NCBI RefSeq assembly: GCF_002795425.1
Contig: NZ_PHHA01000021.1
Location: 62,001-126,000, forward strand
Direction of reading: 5' to 3'
From: Conservatibacter flavescens
GTDB taxonomy: Bacteria > Pseudomonadota > Gammaproteobacteria > Enterobacterales > Pasteurellaceae
Length of the DNA: 64,000 bases
Part shown: in pieces, positions 29,163-37,282 of the stretch
Position numbering within the stretch: the first letter of the stretch is position 1
Layout of the letters: each line of letters opens with the position of its first letter
The notes under the pieces: generated by a model
What the model was told of the DNA's origin: nothing
The model's database searches: none
The model's input: only the letters and a program-made list of their open reading frames with translations
Translations under genes and position numbers: made by a program

Positions 29163-29655
29163 TGTAGTGGTCAACAAATTTTTCAGTCCCCAATAGGTTG
29201 TTTTTAAATAATCGGAGTGAACCCATCAAGATACTGATGTGGGCGAGCATAATTATAATACATAATGTACTCTTTCACGTCCGATACCGAACTTTCAAAT
29301 GACGGATAATTTTCCAACATCCATTCATATTTAAAACTTCTAAACCAACGATCGGTTGGGGCATTATCCCAACAGTTACCTCGGCGACTCATACTTTGCA
29401 CCAAGCCATGTTTTTGCACACATTCAGTAAACAACTTACTACCGTAAATACTTCCCTGATCGGAATGAAACAACATGGTCGTTGTCGGTTTCACCCGCAA
29501 CATAGCTTGATTTAATGCATCGACTACCAATTGAGCATCATGATGGCGGCTCATTTTCCAACCTATCAACTGTCGATTACGCAGATTAATCACTATAGCC
29601 AAATAGCAGCACACCCCATTGACTTTCACGTAAGTGGTATCACCACAAAAGGACG
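29163..29655 (-). mobile_element. IS3-family (IS150-like) insertion sequence remnant
   Basis: This covers the transposase 3' part plus about 40 bases of the downstream end. The other end of the IS, with orfA and the start of orfB, is missing. It marks the left border of the G+C-rich cargo segment. Confidence 0.65.
29204..29653 (-). pseudogene. IS3-family transposase orfB, 5'-truncated
   Basis: About 150 residues of the rve-type DDE domain remain: 'CGDTTYVKVNG' (first Asp), 'LFHSDQGSIYGS' (second Asp) and 'RRGNCWDNAPTDRWFRSFK'. In IS3 transposases the last motif normally has Glu ('APTERF'); here it is Asp. With the missing N-terminal half this copy should be inactive. Confidence 0.8.
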
Positions 29656-29662
29656 CATCAAA

Positions 29663-29996
29663 TGGAAAACAACAAACCAATAGAAAACAATATCAACAAC
29701 TACCGAGCCCCGATGGTAACGGCAATCGGATTATTTTAGGTTTTGTGTTGGCTTATTTAGGTAAGTGGGCGACTGAGCCAACTATTCAAAAAAGCGATTT
29801 TGTGGTGGCAATCGGCTTTTTTATCGGCATTACCTTGCTGATTATTGCGCTCTACCGCATTTTAAATAACCGCCTTCCTGAACAGAAAGAAGCCGTTGAT
29901 GCCTATTATCATCGCACCTTAAAGATTTTTATGTTGGGGATTATTTGTTCTTTTATTGGAACATCAATCTCTATTCTTCAAGGAATGTTTTTTTAA
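29663..29996 (+). pseudogene. Frameshifted small membrane protein gene
   Basis: ATG 29663 follows AAAGGA and reads 'MENNKPIENNINNYRAPMVTAIGLF' to a TAG near 29738. One base later the frame continues 'LGFVLAYLGKWATEP...' to 29996. Adding one T to the TTTT run near 29736 restores one 110-residue protein with three membrane segments. It is probably a decayed gene or a sequencing error. It precedes the LysR gene, as small membrane genes often do. Confidence 0.7.
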
Positions 29997-30013
29997 TCAA
30001 CATAGGCAACACA

Positions 30014-30901
30014 ATGAAAGAAAACCTTAACGACCTACGAACTTTTCTAGTGGTAGCACGCACGGGCAGTTTTACCAAGGCTGGTGCACAGTTAGGCGTG
30101 TCGCAGTCGGCGGTGTCTTATGCCATTCGTGGCATTGAAGAGCGGTTGAAAATCAAACTGTTTCACCGCACCACGCGCAGTATTTCCACCACCGAAGCTG
30201 GCGAACAGCTTTATCAGCGATTATTGCCGTTATTTGAAGGTATTGACCGAGAAATTGACGAACTTGGCACATTTTTAGGTGAGTTGCGTGGCACGTTGCG
30301 GATTAACGCCACCGAATTAACCTTTAGCGTGTTGTGGGAAAAATTTGACCGCTTTCTCAACGCTTATCCTTCGGTGAATTTGGAACTGTCGGGCGATACC
30401 CGTTTTATCGATATTGTCGCCGAGCAGTTTGATGCCAGTATTCGCTTAGGTAGCGATGTGGAAAAAGATATGATTGCGGTTAGAATTTCTGATGATCTAG
30501 CGATGTGCACCGTGGCAAGCCCTGCCTATTTAGCCCAATATGGCGAGCCTAAAACGCCTGAAGAGCTGGCAAATCATCAATGCTTACAACTTCGCCTGCC
30601 CATCAACGGCGGTATTTTGGATTGGGCGTTTACCGATCCAACCAGTCAAGAAACGGTAAAAATCCAACCGCAAGGACGGTTTATTGCTAACACCAATAGC
30701 ATTTTGATCAACGCTTGTTTGTCTGGTGTCGGTGTGATGTGGATGCCATATCATCTGGTAGAAGACCATATCGCAAGCGGTGAGCTTGTGCCGATTTTGC
30801 GTGAGTGGAACAAACATTACGAAGGCTTTCATCTTTATTACCCTAACCGCCGTGAAAATTCGCCGTTGTTGAAGGCGTTGGTGGAGAGTTTAAGGGGGTA
30901 A
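30014..30901 (+). CDS. LysR family transcriptional regulator
   Basis: This 295-residue LysR regulator has an N-terminal winged HTH ('DLRTFLVVARTGSFTKAGAQLGVSQSAVSYAIRGIEERL', about 5-45) and an effector domain from about 90. It belongs to the subgroup with 'ARLGSDVEKDMIAVRI'-like motifs. DNA is clearly richer in G+C than the ICE backbone and contains an Actinobacillus-type uptake-like GCAAGCGGT (30775), so a foreign source is likely. The target may be a gene in the same segment. Confidence 0.9.
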   Translation: MKENLNDLRTFLVVARTGSFTKAGAQLGVSQSAVSYAIRGIEERLKIKLFHRTTRSISTTEAGEQLYQRLLPLFEGIDREIDELGTFLGELRGTLRINATELTFSVLWEKFDRFLNAYPSVNLELSGDTRFIDIVAEQFDASIRLGSDVEKDMIAVRISDDLAMCTVASPAYLAQYGEPKTPEELANHQCLQLRLPINGGILDWAFTDPTSQETVKIQPQGRFIANTNSILINACLSGVGVMWMPYHLVEDHIASGELVPILREWNKHYEGFHLYYPNRRENSPLLKALVESLRG

Positions 30902-30958
30902 TATCCGACAGCGGCCTTTAGCCGCCATCGGTTGATCAAAATTTGCGAGTGCAAATTC

Positions 30959-31804
30959 CTAATACTTCAACACTTCACTCTCTTTCGGCACTGCCACACG
31001 CTTTTCTAAGCCTTGTGATTTTACAAACTCACGCATTTGCTCGCTTGTTACCGTGCCGTGATTAACTGCGTCCATATGCACGGTGATGATGTTCGCTTTC
31101 GGGGCAACTTGATAGGCTTTTGCAACATCGGCTTTGCCCATAATGATCCCGCCGTCTATTCCTTCCAATTTTGCTTCGCCCGTGTTCATCACAATCACTT
31201 GCGGTTGGTAGTCTGCAAGGGCTTGTTCAACGGGTTTATTCCAAATGGTATCGCCCATAATATAGAGTGTTTTTTCGTTATCCGCTTGGAACACAACGCC
31301 CATTGCATCGCCTAATAATTCGGCGAGTTGTGGCAAGGCATACATCTGATCCGTGCCGTGCTGACCTCCTTTTACTCGGCTTAATTTCACGCCGTTAAAT
31401 TCAGTATTAGCACCCACCACACGCACATCAGTAAAGCCTTGTGAGCGAATGGTTTTGGCATCGCCTGCATTTTGCACGAACACGGGAATATTTTTCGGCA
31501 GTAATTCTTGTGCGGCTTTGTCCCAATGGTCATCGTGGGTGTGGGTAACGATTACCGCATCAATGCCTTTAATCACATCGCTTGCAGGCTGTGCCATTGC
31601 GATTAACGGATTGCGTTTTTGGCTGTTGATTGTGCCGGCAAAGCCTTCATACGCCCCTTGTTCTGCCAAATAAGGATCGACTAAAAAGGTCGCATTGCCG
31701 TAGCTGATTTTTGCCGTAGCATTGCGGATATGCTGATATTCTAAAGCTTGAGCTGAAAGAGCGGTGCTTAATCCGAGAGTTAAAAGTAGTGATTTAAATT
31801 TCAT
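30959..31804 (-). CDS. Periplasmic metallo-beta-lactamase-fold hydrolase
   Basis: This 281-residue protein has a signal peptide (about 1-20, cleavage after 'LSAQA'). The MBL metal motif is 'THTHDDHWD' (about 88-96), with 'GGQHG' and 'IMGDTIW' supplying more ligands; the layout is UlaG/RomA-like rather than that of true beta-lactamases. Substrate unknown. It is divergent from the GlxA-type regulator at 31919 (115 bases between), which probably controls it. AAAGGAAAAC precedes the start. Confidence 0.85.
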   Translation of the reverse strand: MKFKSLLLTLGLSTALSAQALEYQHIRNATAKISYGNATFLVDPYLAEQGAYEGFAGTINSQKRNPLIAMAQPASDVIKGIDAVIVTHTHDDHWDKAAQELLPKNIPVFVQNAGDAKTIRSQGFTDVRVVGANTEFNGVKLSRVKGGQHGTDQMYALPQLAELLGDAMGVVFQADNEKTLYIMGDTIWNKPVEQALADYQPQVIVMNTGEAKLEGIDGGIIMGKADVAKAYQVAPKANIITVHMDAVNHGTVTSEQMREFVKSQGLEKRVAVPKESEVLKY

Positions 31805-31918
31805 TTTGTTTTCCTTTTGCTGTTTGAATGTGTCTATTTTGCCGAAAATCTTGATGACAAAAAATTGACTTTTATGCCAATAAACGAAAGAATTGGGTCA
31901 AATAAAAAGGAAAATATT

Positions 31919-32875
31919 ATGTCTATTAAAATCGGATTACTCTTTCACCCTGAAGTCAAATTGTTTCATTTTTCCGTTCCCCACCTGATTTTCAGCGACT
32001 TATTGCCCGAGCAGAAACTGTTTGAGCTGTTTGTGTTGAACACTGAACCGCACAGAACAGGCTCGCTTTCTCTTGCTTTTGACGGCGGTTTGGAACGTGC
32101 GTTGGAAATGGATATACTGATTGTAGCTGGCTGGCACGATATCCACGAACCGCCGAGCGACGAGTTGCAACAGGCGTTACAGACGGCATACAGCCGAGGC
32201 AAAATTTTGGTCGGCTTGTGTTACGGCACTTATGCGTTGGCGTATAGCGGTGTGTTGAACGGCAAAAAAGCGGCGACCCATTGGGCAGGCGAAAGCGATT
32301 TTGCCCGCCGTTTTCCGCAAGTGAAGTTGGACAACAACGCCTTGTATGTGGACGATGAAAATATCATCACGTCCGCAGGCACAGCGGCGAGTTTGGATTG
32401 CTGTTTGTACATTGTACGCAAGTTTTATGGCAGCCAGATTGCAAATAAAATCGCACGGATAATGGTCGTTCCGCCCCATCGGGAAGGCAGTCAGGCGCAA
32501 TTTATCGACACGCCTGTTCCCACCAAAACCAGTGATCGCAATATCAATCAGCTACTTGCAAAAATTCGGGAAAATCCGACCGCTTGCTACCGCATTGACG
32601 ATCTTGCCGAACAGCTGGCAATGAGCCGCCGCACCTTCACTCGCCATTTCCAAAAAGCCACCGGCACGAGTTTAACCCAATGGCTAATCGCCGAACGGCT
32701 ACAAAAAAGCCTGACGTTGCTGGAAAGCACCCATTTGAGTATTGAACAGATCGCCGCCGAAATCGGCTTTCAAAGTGCGGTCAGTTTTCGGGAACATTTC
32801 AAAGCGAAGTATCAAGTGAGCCCTAATCAATGGCGGAAGACGTTTGGGGGAGTTTTCAGACCGCCTGAAACGTAA
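31919..32875 (+). CDS. GlxA/FtrA-type AraC family regulator (DJ-1/PfpI domain + HTH)
   Basis: This 318-residue protein has an N-terminal class I glutamine amidotransferase-like (DJ-1/PfpI) domain, with 'LVGLCYGTYALAYSGVLNGKKAATHW' holding the nucleophile-elbow Cys, and a C-terminal AraC HTH ('RIDDLAEQLAMSRRTFTRHFQKATGTS', about 230-256, then 'SIEQIAAEIGFQSAVSFREHF'). The ATG at 31919 follows AAAAAGG. Both a Haemophilus-type (about 32776) and an Actinobacillus-like (about 32580) uptake core occur in it. It likely controls the divergent MBL gene. Confidence 0.88.
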   Translation: MSIKIGLLFHPEVKLFHFSVPHLIFSDLLPEQKLFELFVLNTEPHRTGSLSLAFDGGLERALEMDILIVAGWHDIHEPPSDELQQALQTAYSRGKILVGLCYGTYALAYSGVLNGKKAATHWAGESDFARRFPQVKLDNNALYVDDENIITSAGTAASLDCCLYIVRKFYGSQIANKIARIMVVPPHREGSQAQFIDTPVPTKTSDRNINQLLAKIRENPTACYRIDDLAEQLAMSRRTFTRHFQKATGTSLTQWLIAERLQKSLTLLESTHLSIEQIAAEIGFQSAVSFREHFKAKYQVSPNQWRKTFGGVFRPPET

Positions 32876-32879
32876 AAAA

Positions 32880-32911
32880 CGCTGTTTCCCCATTGAGAAA
32901 AGAGCGTTTTA
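32880..32911. terminator. Terminator after the GlxA-type gene
   Basis: AAAACGCT near 32876-32883 pairs with AGCGTTTT (32904-32911) across a 20-base loop. Confidence 0.5.
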
Positions 32912-32918
32912 GTCATAA

Positions 32919-33060
32919 TTAATTCAAACCTTTCATCTGCACATTTTGCCAATTTGCATTTTTCTTAATCTCGGCATTTTGCCCCACAAAGACTTGTTTT
33001 GCCTGATTATCGCCATTTAAGGTGTATAAGAACCACGCTACCATATAGCCGTTAGGTTGC
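32919..33060 (-). pseudogene. C-terminal fragment of an alpha/beta-hydrolase-like protein
   Basis: Only about 45 residues remain: 'NGYMVAWFLYTLNGDNQAKQVFVG...' to the stop. The pattern resembles the end of secreted dienelactone-hydrolase-like proteins. Upstream codons (33061-33170) belong to another gene on the opposite strand, so the fragment is truncated at the right end of the inserted segment. Family assignment is tentative. Confidence 0.5.
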
Positions 33061-33513
33061 CATACCTCCGACGTGGGAACACCTTGTAAATCGAAGCAAC
33101 CAGTGGCATCAGCAAATTTTAGAAGAACAACGTCGCTGTGAAGATGAGTGGCATCAAAAGCAGTTATCAAAATCTTGGGCGTGTCCTTTGCCTTATTATA
33201 AAATTGATAATATAGAATTTACCGCACTCACCTATGGTCAAGCCTTGTATGAAGAAGGACAACGAATGCAACATTGCATTTTTACCTATACAGATTTGTG
33301 CTATGAGGGAAAATATCTTGCATTTTCAGTCAAATATCTTGAACAGAATGAGAGTAAAATAAAAGTGCATTATTCCACTCTCGGACTATCTAGAAATATT
33401 AAAAAAATAAGTGGCAGATTGAGCAACATCGAGGGATTTGTAATCAACCTGTAACGCCTTACCTTAAACGTATCGCAAAAAAATTCTGTCTAATTCTCAA
33501 TAGCAATCAATAA
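33060..33513 (+). pseudogene. PcfJ-like protein gene, 5'-truncated and frameshifted
   Basis: The + frame reads 'PTWEHLVNRSNQWHQQILEEQ' from about 33068, then 'EGQRMQHCIFTYTDLCYEGKY', the PcfJ domain core. It stops at 33454, but in the next frame 'KWQIEQHRGICNQPVTPYLKRI' continues to a stop at 33511-33513. One missing A in a 7-A run (33401-33407) explains the shift. The 5' part was removed by the cargo segment. PcfJ-like proteins are common on conjugative elements. Confidence 0.65.
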
Positions 33514-33582
33514 ATGAGTTGTTGATAAAAGATAATAATTATTTGGGTTGCTTAAATAAAAAATTATTCCACTTCCTGATTA

Positions 33583-33628
33583 TCTTCTCCATAGTACAAC
33601 AGGTTTTAACCTTTTACTTTGGGGAAGA
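33583..33628 (+). promoter_or_regulatory. Ribosome-site pairing before the T4SS operon
   Basis: TCTTCTCC (33583-33590) pairs with GGGGAAGA (33621-33628), eight pairs with one G-U. The right arm is the ribosome site of the pilL-like gene (ATG 33632). The CTTTGGGGAA context resembles the ACTTTGGAGAA of the other leaders. Confidence 0.4.
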
Positions 33629-33631
33629 AAA

Positions 33632-34279
33632 ATGAAGAAAATAAAAACATATATCTCTTTTTCAATTAGCAGTATCTTATGTATTGCTTTAACTGGATGT
33701 GCTCAACGTCAAACACAAGAAACATTATCGACAGTTGAAACTTATCCATTACCTACAGCAGATATTATCGTTGAAGATTCAAATAAATCTATTCCTATTG
33801 TTATAGAGCAAACTATTGTACCAGATATTTATCAGTATACTGATGAAGCTAATACACAGGTTATTCGCCAAGGACGTTACACGCTCGTTAATACCTCGCC
33901 AGAGGATGGGCAAAAGTATTTATTAGAGCAAATGGTAACAGTCAATATGACGCCGAAAAAAAATCGCCCAATGACAGCAACCGTAGAGCAAGGGTTAAAA
34001 ACAACATTAGCGGGTACGGGGCTAAATCTGTGCTATGGTTCAGCATTTAATCAGACATCTTCATTGTTTTCTTTACCATTACCGAAAATACATCACCAAT
34101 TTGGACCTATCAAATTACGTGAAGCATTACAAATGCTCGCAGGTCCTGCTTACTACGTTACTTTAAATGATATTACTCGAACTGTTTGTTTTAAAACTAG
34201 AGAAAGACCAGTTGAAATAGAAAAGAAACGTTTGGAGATCATTTCAACAACAACGAAAACAGAGGTGATCAATGAATAA
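33632..34279 (+). CDS. pilL: PilL-like ICE type IV pilus/T4SS lipoprotein
   Basis: This 215-residue protein opens the transfer operon. It has a lipoprotein signal with lipobox 'IALTGC' and resembles the N-terminal PilL family of PFGI-1-type ICEs: 'QVIRQGRYTLVNTSPEDGQKYLLEQMVTVNMP'-like region, and 'FGPIKLREALQMLAGPAYYVTLNDITRTVCF' near the end. It is probably an outer-membrane-associated component. It overlaps the next gene by 8 bases. Confidence 0.8.
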   Translation: MKKIKTYISFSISSILCIALTGCAQRQTQETLSTVETYPLPTADIIVEDSNKSIPIVIEQTIVPDIYQYTDEANTQVIRQGRYTLVNTSPEDGQKYLLEQMVTVNMTPKKNRPMTATVEQGLKTTLAGTGLNLCYGSAFNQTSSLFSLPLPKIHHQFGPIKLREALQMLAGPAYYVTLNDITRTVCFKTRERPVEIEKKRLEIISTTTKTEVINE

Positions 34280-35030
34280 TAAATTAACAAAATTATCTTT
34301 TTTCACATTACTGGGGATCTCAATTAGTACCAGCGCCAGTTTATCAAGTAATAGTAGTCAATTAATTTCGGATGTTTCCAATCGTACAACTACAATTGAA
34401 AAAAACATTGATACAAAAACTTTAGAGCAAATAGAACTAAAACAAAAAGCTCAGGAATGGGGATTAACGACAGAAGAATGGCAACGTTACATAAAACTAC
34501 AACAAGGAGAACGTGGAGTATGGTCGCCTAATCTTGATCCACTGACTGCATTAGGAATTGAAGCTAAAACGGAAGAAGAGCGGACTCGTTATGCGGAATT
34601 ATTAGCTCGTAAAATGTATGATCGAGTAGAAAGGGAACTCGCTTTTCAGCGTGCTTATGATAAAGCATTCGCTAAATTATATCCAAATGAACTACCGTTT
34701 GAAGTTGAACCTCATATTTCACAATCTGTTGGAAGAGTTGTTTATTTTACTCGTTTAGATAATTGTACTCGATGTGAGTCAGATGTGAGTCGAATGCTTT
34801 CTCATGTGGGTAATAAAACACCTGTAGATATTTACGTTGTAGGTGTAAATGGTAATGATAATGCTATCCGAGAATGGGCGAAAAAACATCAAATCGATCC
34901 AGTGAAGGTTAAGCAACGTTTAATAACATTAAATCACGATAGTGGATATTGGTTACACTATGCAAAAGGGAAAATGCCGGCAGCATTTCAAATTGAAGAG
35001 GATGGTCAATGGCAGTCTCTCGTTTATTAG
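34272..35030 (+). CDS. TIGR03759-type ICE protein
   Basis: This 252-residue exported protein has a signal peptide (about 1-24) and the family's region 'EWGLTTEEWQRYIKLQQGERGVWSPNLDPLTALGIEA'. The C-terminal half resembles a thioredoxin-like fold with 'FTRLDNCTRCESDV', whose C-x-x-C could be redox-active or structural. It overlaps the following transglycosylase gene by 22 bases. Confidence 0.8.
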   Translation: MNNKLTKLSFFTLLGISISTSASLSSNSSQLISDVSNRTTTIEKNIDTKTLEQIELKQKAQEWGLTTEEWQRYIKLQQGERGVWSPNLDPLTALGIEAKTEEERTRYAELLARKMYDRVERELAFQRAYDKAFAKLYPNELPFEVEPHISQSVGRVVYFTRLDNCTRCESDVSRMLSHVGNKTPVDIYVVGVNGNDNAIREWAKKHQIDPVKVKQRLITLNHDSGYWLHYAKGKMPAAFQIEEDGQWQSLVY

Positions 35031-35782
35031 TCGGTATTTTTATTCCACTACTATGCAACCCTGTTCACGCATTTAATGGATTTGGGCGAGATATTGATCG
35101 CTATATTCACGAAGCAGCTCAACGATATCAAATCAGTGAAGTAATGTTGAGAGGATTAGTAAAAATGGAAGATGGTTGGTACGGTAAAGTTTCTCCAACA
35201 GGTCCAATTGGAGTTGGACAATTTACCCGAGATACATGGAATTGGTTGTCTCAAACAGAGCGTGGACGTGAGATTGGTATGCAATTAATTACACCATCAA
35301 TTCAAGGTACTCGGCTTGATCCTCGTCATCATAAACGTATAAATACATTAGCGACGGCATTACTTGCTAGATGGAATGCTGAGCAATTTCAACTTCGGGG
35401 GATTCCTATAACAGATGAAAATTTGTATATGGCTCATAATATCGGATTAGAGGGGTTGCATCGTGCCATTCTAGGGCGTTCTACACCTGAAGATATTCGT
35501 AATATGCGACGTAATGGGATGAAGCGTGGAATGTCGGTAAAGCAATTCATCGCTTATCAAAAGGGAAGGTATAGTAGCCATAAATCTATTGCTAATTTTA
35601 TGCCTCTATCAAAAAATCAAACGGAAATAGTGTGGGCTGAACCTCGTATGACTCAAAAATCGCAAACAACGTTAGCGGCATCACACTCTGTAGTTCAGAA
35701 AAGTGCGGTCAATCATTCGCCTCTTATTTGGATTGAACCATCGGATTCTCAAATAACGTGGATTAATCCGACAAAAATGTAA
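35009..35782 (+). CDS. Lytic transglycosylase (SLT domain), T4SS-associated
   Basis: This 257-residue exported murein hydrolase has a signal peptide (about 1-22) and an SLT-like domain (about 30-170): 'LRGLVKMEDGWYGKVSPTGPIGVGQFTRDTW'. The catalytic Glu is presumably in 'KMEDG', with the 'GPIGVGQF' signature after it. It opens peptidoglycan for the conjugation channel. An uptake core occurs at 35700. Confidence 0.85.
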   Translation: MAVSRLLVGIFIPLLCNPVHAFNGFGRDIDRYIHEAAQRYQISEVMLRGLVKMEDGWYGKVSPTGPIGVGQFTRDTWNWLSQTERGREIGMQLITPSIQGTRLDPRHHKRINTLATALLARWNAEQFQLRGIPITDENLYMAHNIGLEGLHRAILGRSTPEDIRNMRRNGMKRGMSVKQFIAYQKGRYSSHKSIANFMPLSKNQTEIVWAEPRMTQKSQTTLAASHSVVQKSAVNHSPLIWIEPSDSQITWINPTKM

Positions 35783-35801
35783 ATACGGTGTAAGAATAAA
35801 A

Positions 35802-36779
35802 ATGTTATTTCCTCTCAGTAAAATGATACGTCAAGTTATTTCTATGACAATGGATGCATTGCTTTTAACATTAGTCATTTATGGCATCTTTTGGCTGTAT
35901 CTACTTTCACCAGGCTATTTTGAAACAACATTATCTCAACTTAATGCAATAAAACCTGATACCCTCGAATATCGTCGGTTTTTTACTGATTTGTATCATT
36001 CCTGTTTCCTTTTGGCAATTTTCATTGTTCTCGTTGGAAAAGTAGGGCGTAGCATTTGCTCTCTTTTTTTTAAAAAAGAAGAACGTGGATTTTCACTTTA
36101 TCCTTCCTCTACCCTACGTAGAAAAATGACTTCTCAAGATATTCAATATGTTGCTAGTCATGAAGCTGGTCATCTCTTAATGTATGCCGCATTAGGTCAG
36201 TTACCGCCTTCTATGAAAGTGGAAGTGAAAGAACAAATGGATGGAACAACAAACTTAGGATATGTGTCAGCTTTTGTTTCTAAACGGGCATCACAAAGTC
36301 GGTTATTTGTTGAATGGCAAATGCTAACTACACTTGCTGGTCGAGAAGGTGAAAGTATCTTATTGCAAGATAACTCGCTAGGCTCCGTACAGGATAATTA
36401 TGAATGGTTTAATCTTGCCAGTGTTTATCTAAAAAACCATTTTGAGGGTATTTTTTATATTGAACCAATGTCTTCGTTTGAGTTTAACGCAAATGAAGAA
36501 AAATTAAATGCCTTAAAAGCGAAACAAACGCAACTATTACAAACCTTTTTTAGTTTGAATTTACCTATCTATAAACAACTCACTTCAATGCTTATCGAAA
36601 AAAAGATTTTATATGGTGACGAGATTATTCAATTTTTTCAGCAAGTAAATATCACTTTTCCGGAGGGCTTTCCTTTTCCATTTGGTCGTTTTGAAAAATT
36701 TAGTGATGAATGGCTCGTTGGAGAGGAGTATGGTGAGATTAACCATATTATAGATAAACGATTGGGACAAAATTCATGA
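35802..36779 (+). CDS. Membrane-anchored M41-like (FtsH peptidase-type) protein without AAA domain
   Basis: This 325-residue protein has two membrane segments (about 12-35 and 66-88) followed by 'VASHEAGHLLMYAAL' (HEAGH about 119-123). Downstream 'LTTLAGREGESILLQDNSLGSVQDNYEWFNLA' parallels the FtsH segment 'LAGRxAEE...NDL' that gives the third zinc-ligand Asp. The AAA ATPase domain of FtsH is absent. It is probably a conjugation-specific membrane protease. It overlaps the TIGR03765-type gene by 4 bases. Confidence 0.75.
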   Translation: MLFPLSKMIRQVISMTMDALLLTLVIYGIFWLYLLSPGYFETTLSQLNAIKPDTLEYRRFFTDLYHSCFLLAIFIVLVGKVGRSICSLFFKKEERGFSLYPSSTLRRKMTSQDIQYVASHEAGHLLMYAALGQLPPSMKVEVKEQMDGTTNLGYVSAFVSKRASQSRLFVEWQMLTTLAGREGESILLQDNSLGSVQDNYEWFNLASVYLKNHFEGIFYIEPMSSFEFNANEEKLNALKAKQTQLLQTFFSLNLPIYKQLTSMLIEKKILYGDEIIQFFQQVNITFPEGFPFPFGRFEKFSDEWLVGEEYGEINHIIDKRLGQNS

Positions 36780-37282
36780 AGAAATTAAATTATTTTTTAT
36801 GGTGTGGATTGCTATTTTCTATGCATTCATTCGCAGAATTAGAGATCATTGCAGATTTAGGTGGAGAAAGTGCGATCAGATTTTATGAAGGCATTCAGCC
36901 CGAACACGATGACACAGCGACCATTTATCCGAATGCTATTCCCGAAACGATCACGGAAGCAGATATGTTGCCAGTAGTCTCTCATAAATTAACACCGGGC
37001 AAGGTAAACCCTATTCCCTTTGAATTAACTGGAATGTCGCCTATTTTTCTTATCGGTACGGATAATTTATCTCATCAATGGTTATCACAACATTATGAAG
37101 ACTTGTTAGCACAACAGGCTGTCGGTTTGGTTGTTAATGTTGCGACGTTGGAAGAATTGAATCAATTACGTCAGATTGCACCTAATTTAGCATTATTACC
37201 TACACCTGCAGATGATCTAAGTGAGCGTTTAAAATTGTCTCATTATCCTGCATTAATTACGGAAACTGGGGTATCACAATAA
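36776..37282 (+). CDS. TIGR03765-type ICE protein
   Basis: This 168-residue exported protein has a signal peptide (about 1-21) and the family start 'LEIIADLGGESAIRFYEGI', with 'GMSPIFLIGTDNLSHQWL' and 'AVGLVVNVATLEEL'. The family (PFL_4695) always lies directly before traD in these ICEs. It shares one base with traD (TAATG). Confidence 0.8.
   Translation: MKKLNYFLWCGLLFSMHSFAELEIIADLGGESAIRFYEGIQPEHDDTATIYPNAIPETITEADMLPVVSHKLTPGKVNPIPFELTGMSPIFLIGTDNLSHQWLSQHYEDLLAQQAVGLVVNVATLEELNQLRQIAPNLALLPTPADDLSERLKLSHYPALITETGVSQ

Noticed and set aside
29634-29662. Start of a membrane gene inside the transposase at 29634
   Set aside because: The ORF begins in IS sequence; the convincing start with a ribosome site is ATG 29663, followed by a frameshift.
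30959-31804. Beta-lactamase resistance gene
   Set aside because: Metal motifs and spacing resemble UlaG/RomA-like hydrolases, not class B beta-lactamases; resistance is not supported.
31037-32500. ORFs antisense to the MBL and GlxA-type genes
   Set aside because: They reflect higher G+C with fewer stop codons; the sense proteins have complete domains.
33188-33454. Complete 88-residue gene
   Set aside because: PcfJ-like coding continues upstream in the same frame and downstream in a shifted frame, so this is a fragment of a pseudogene.
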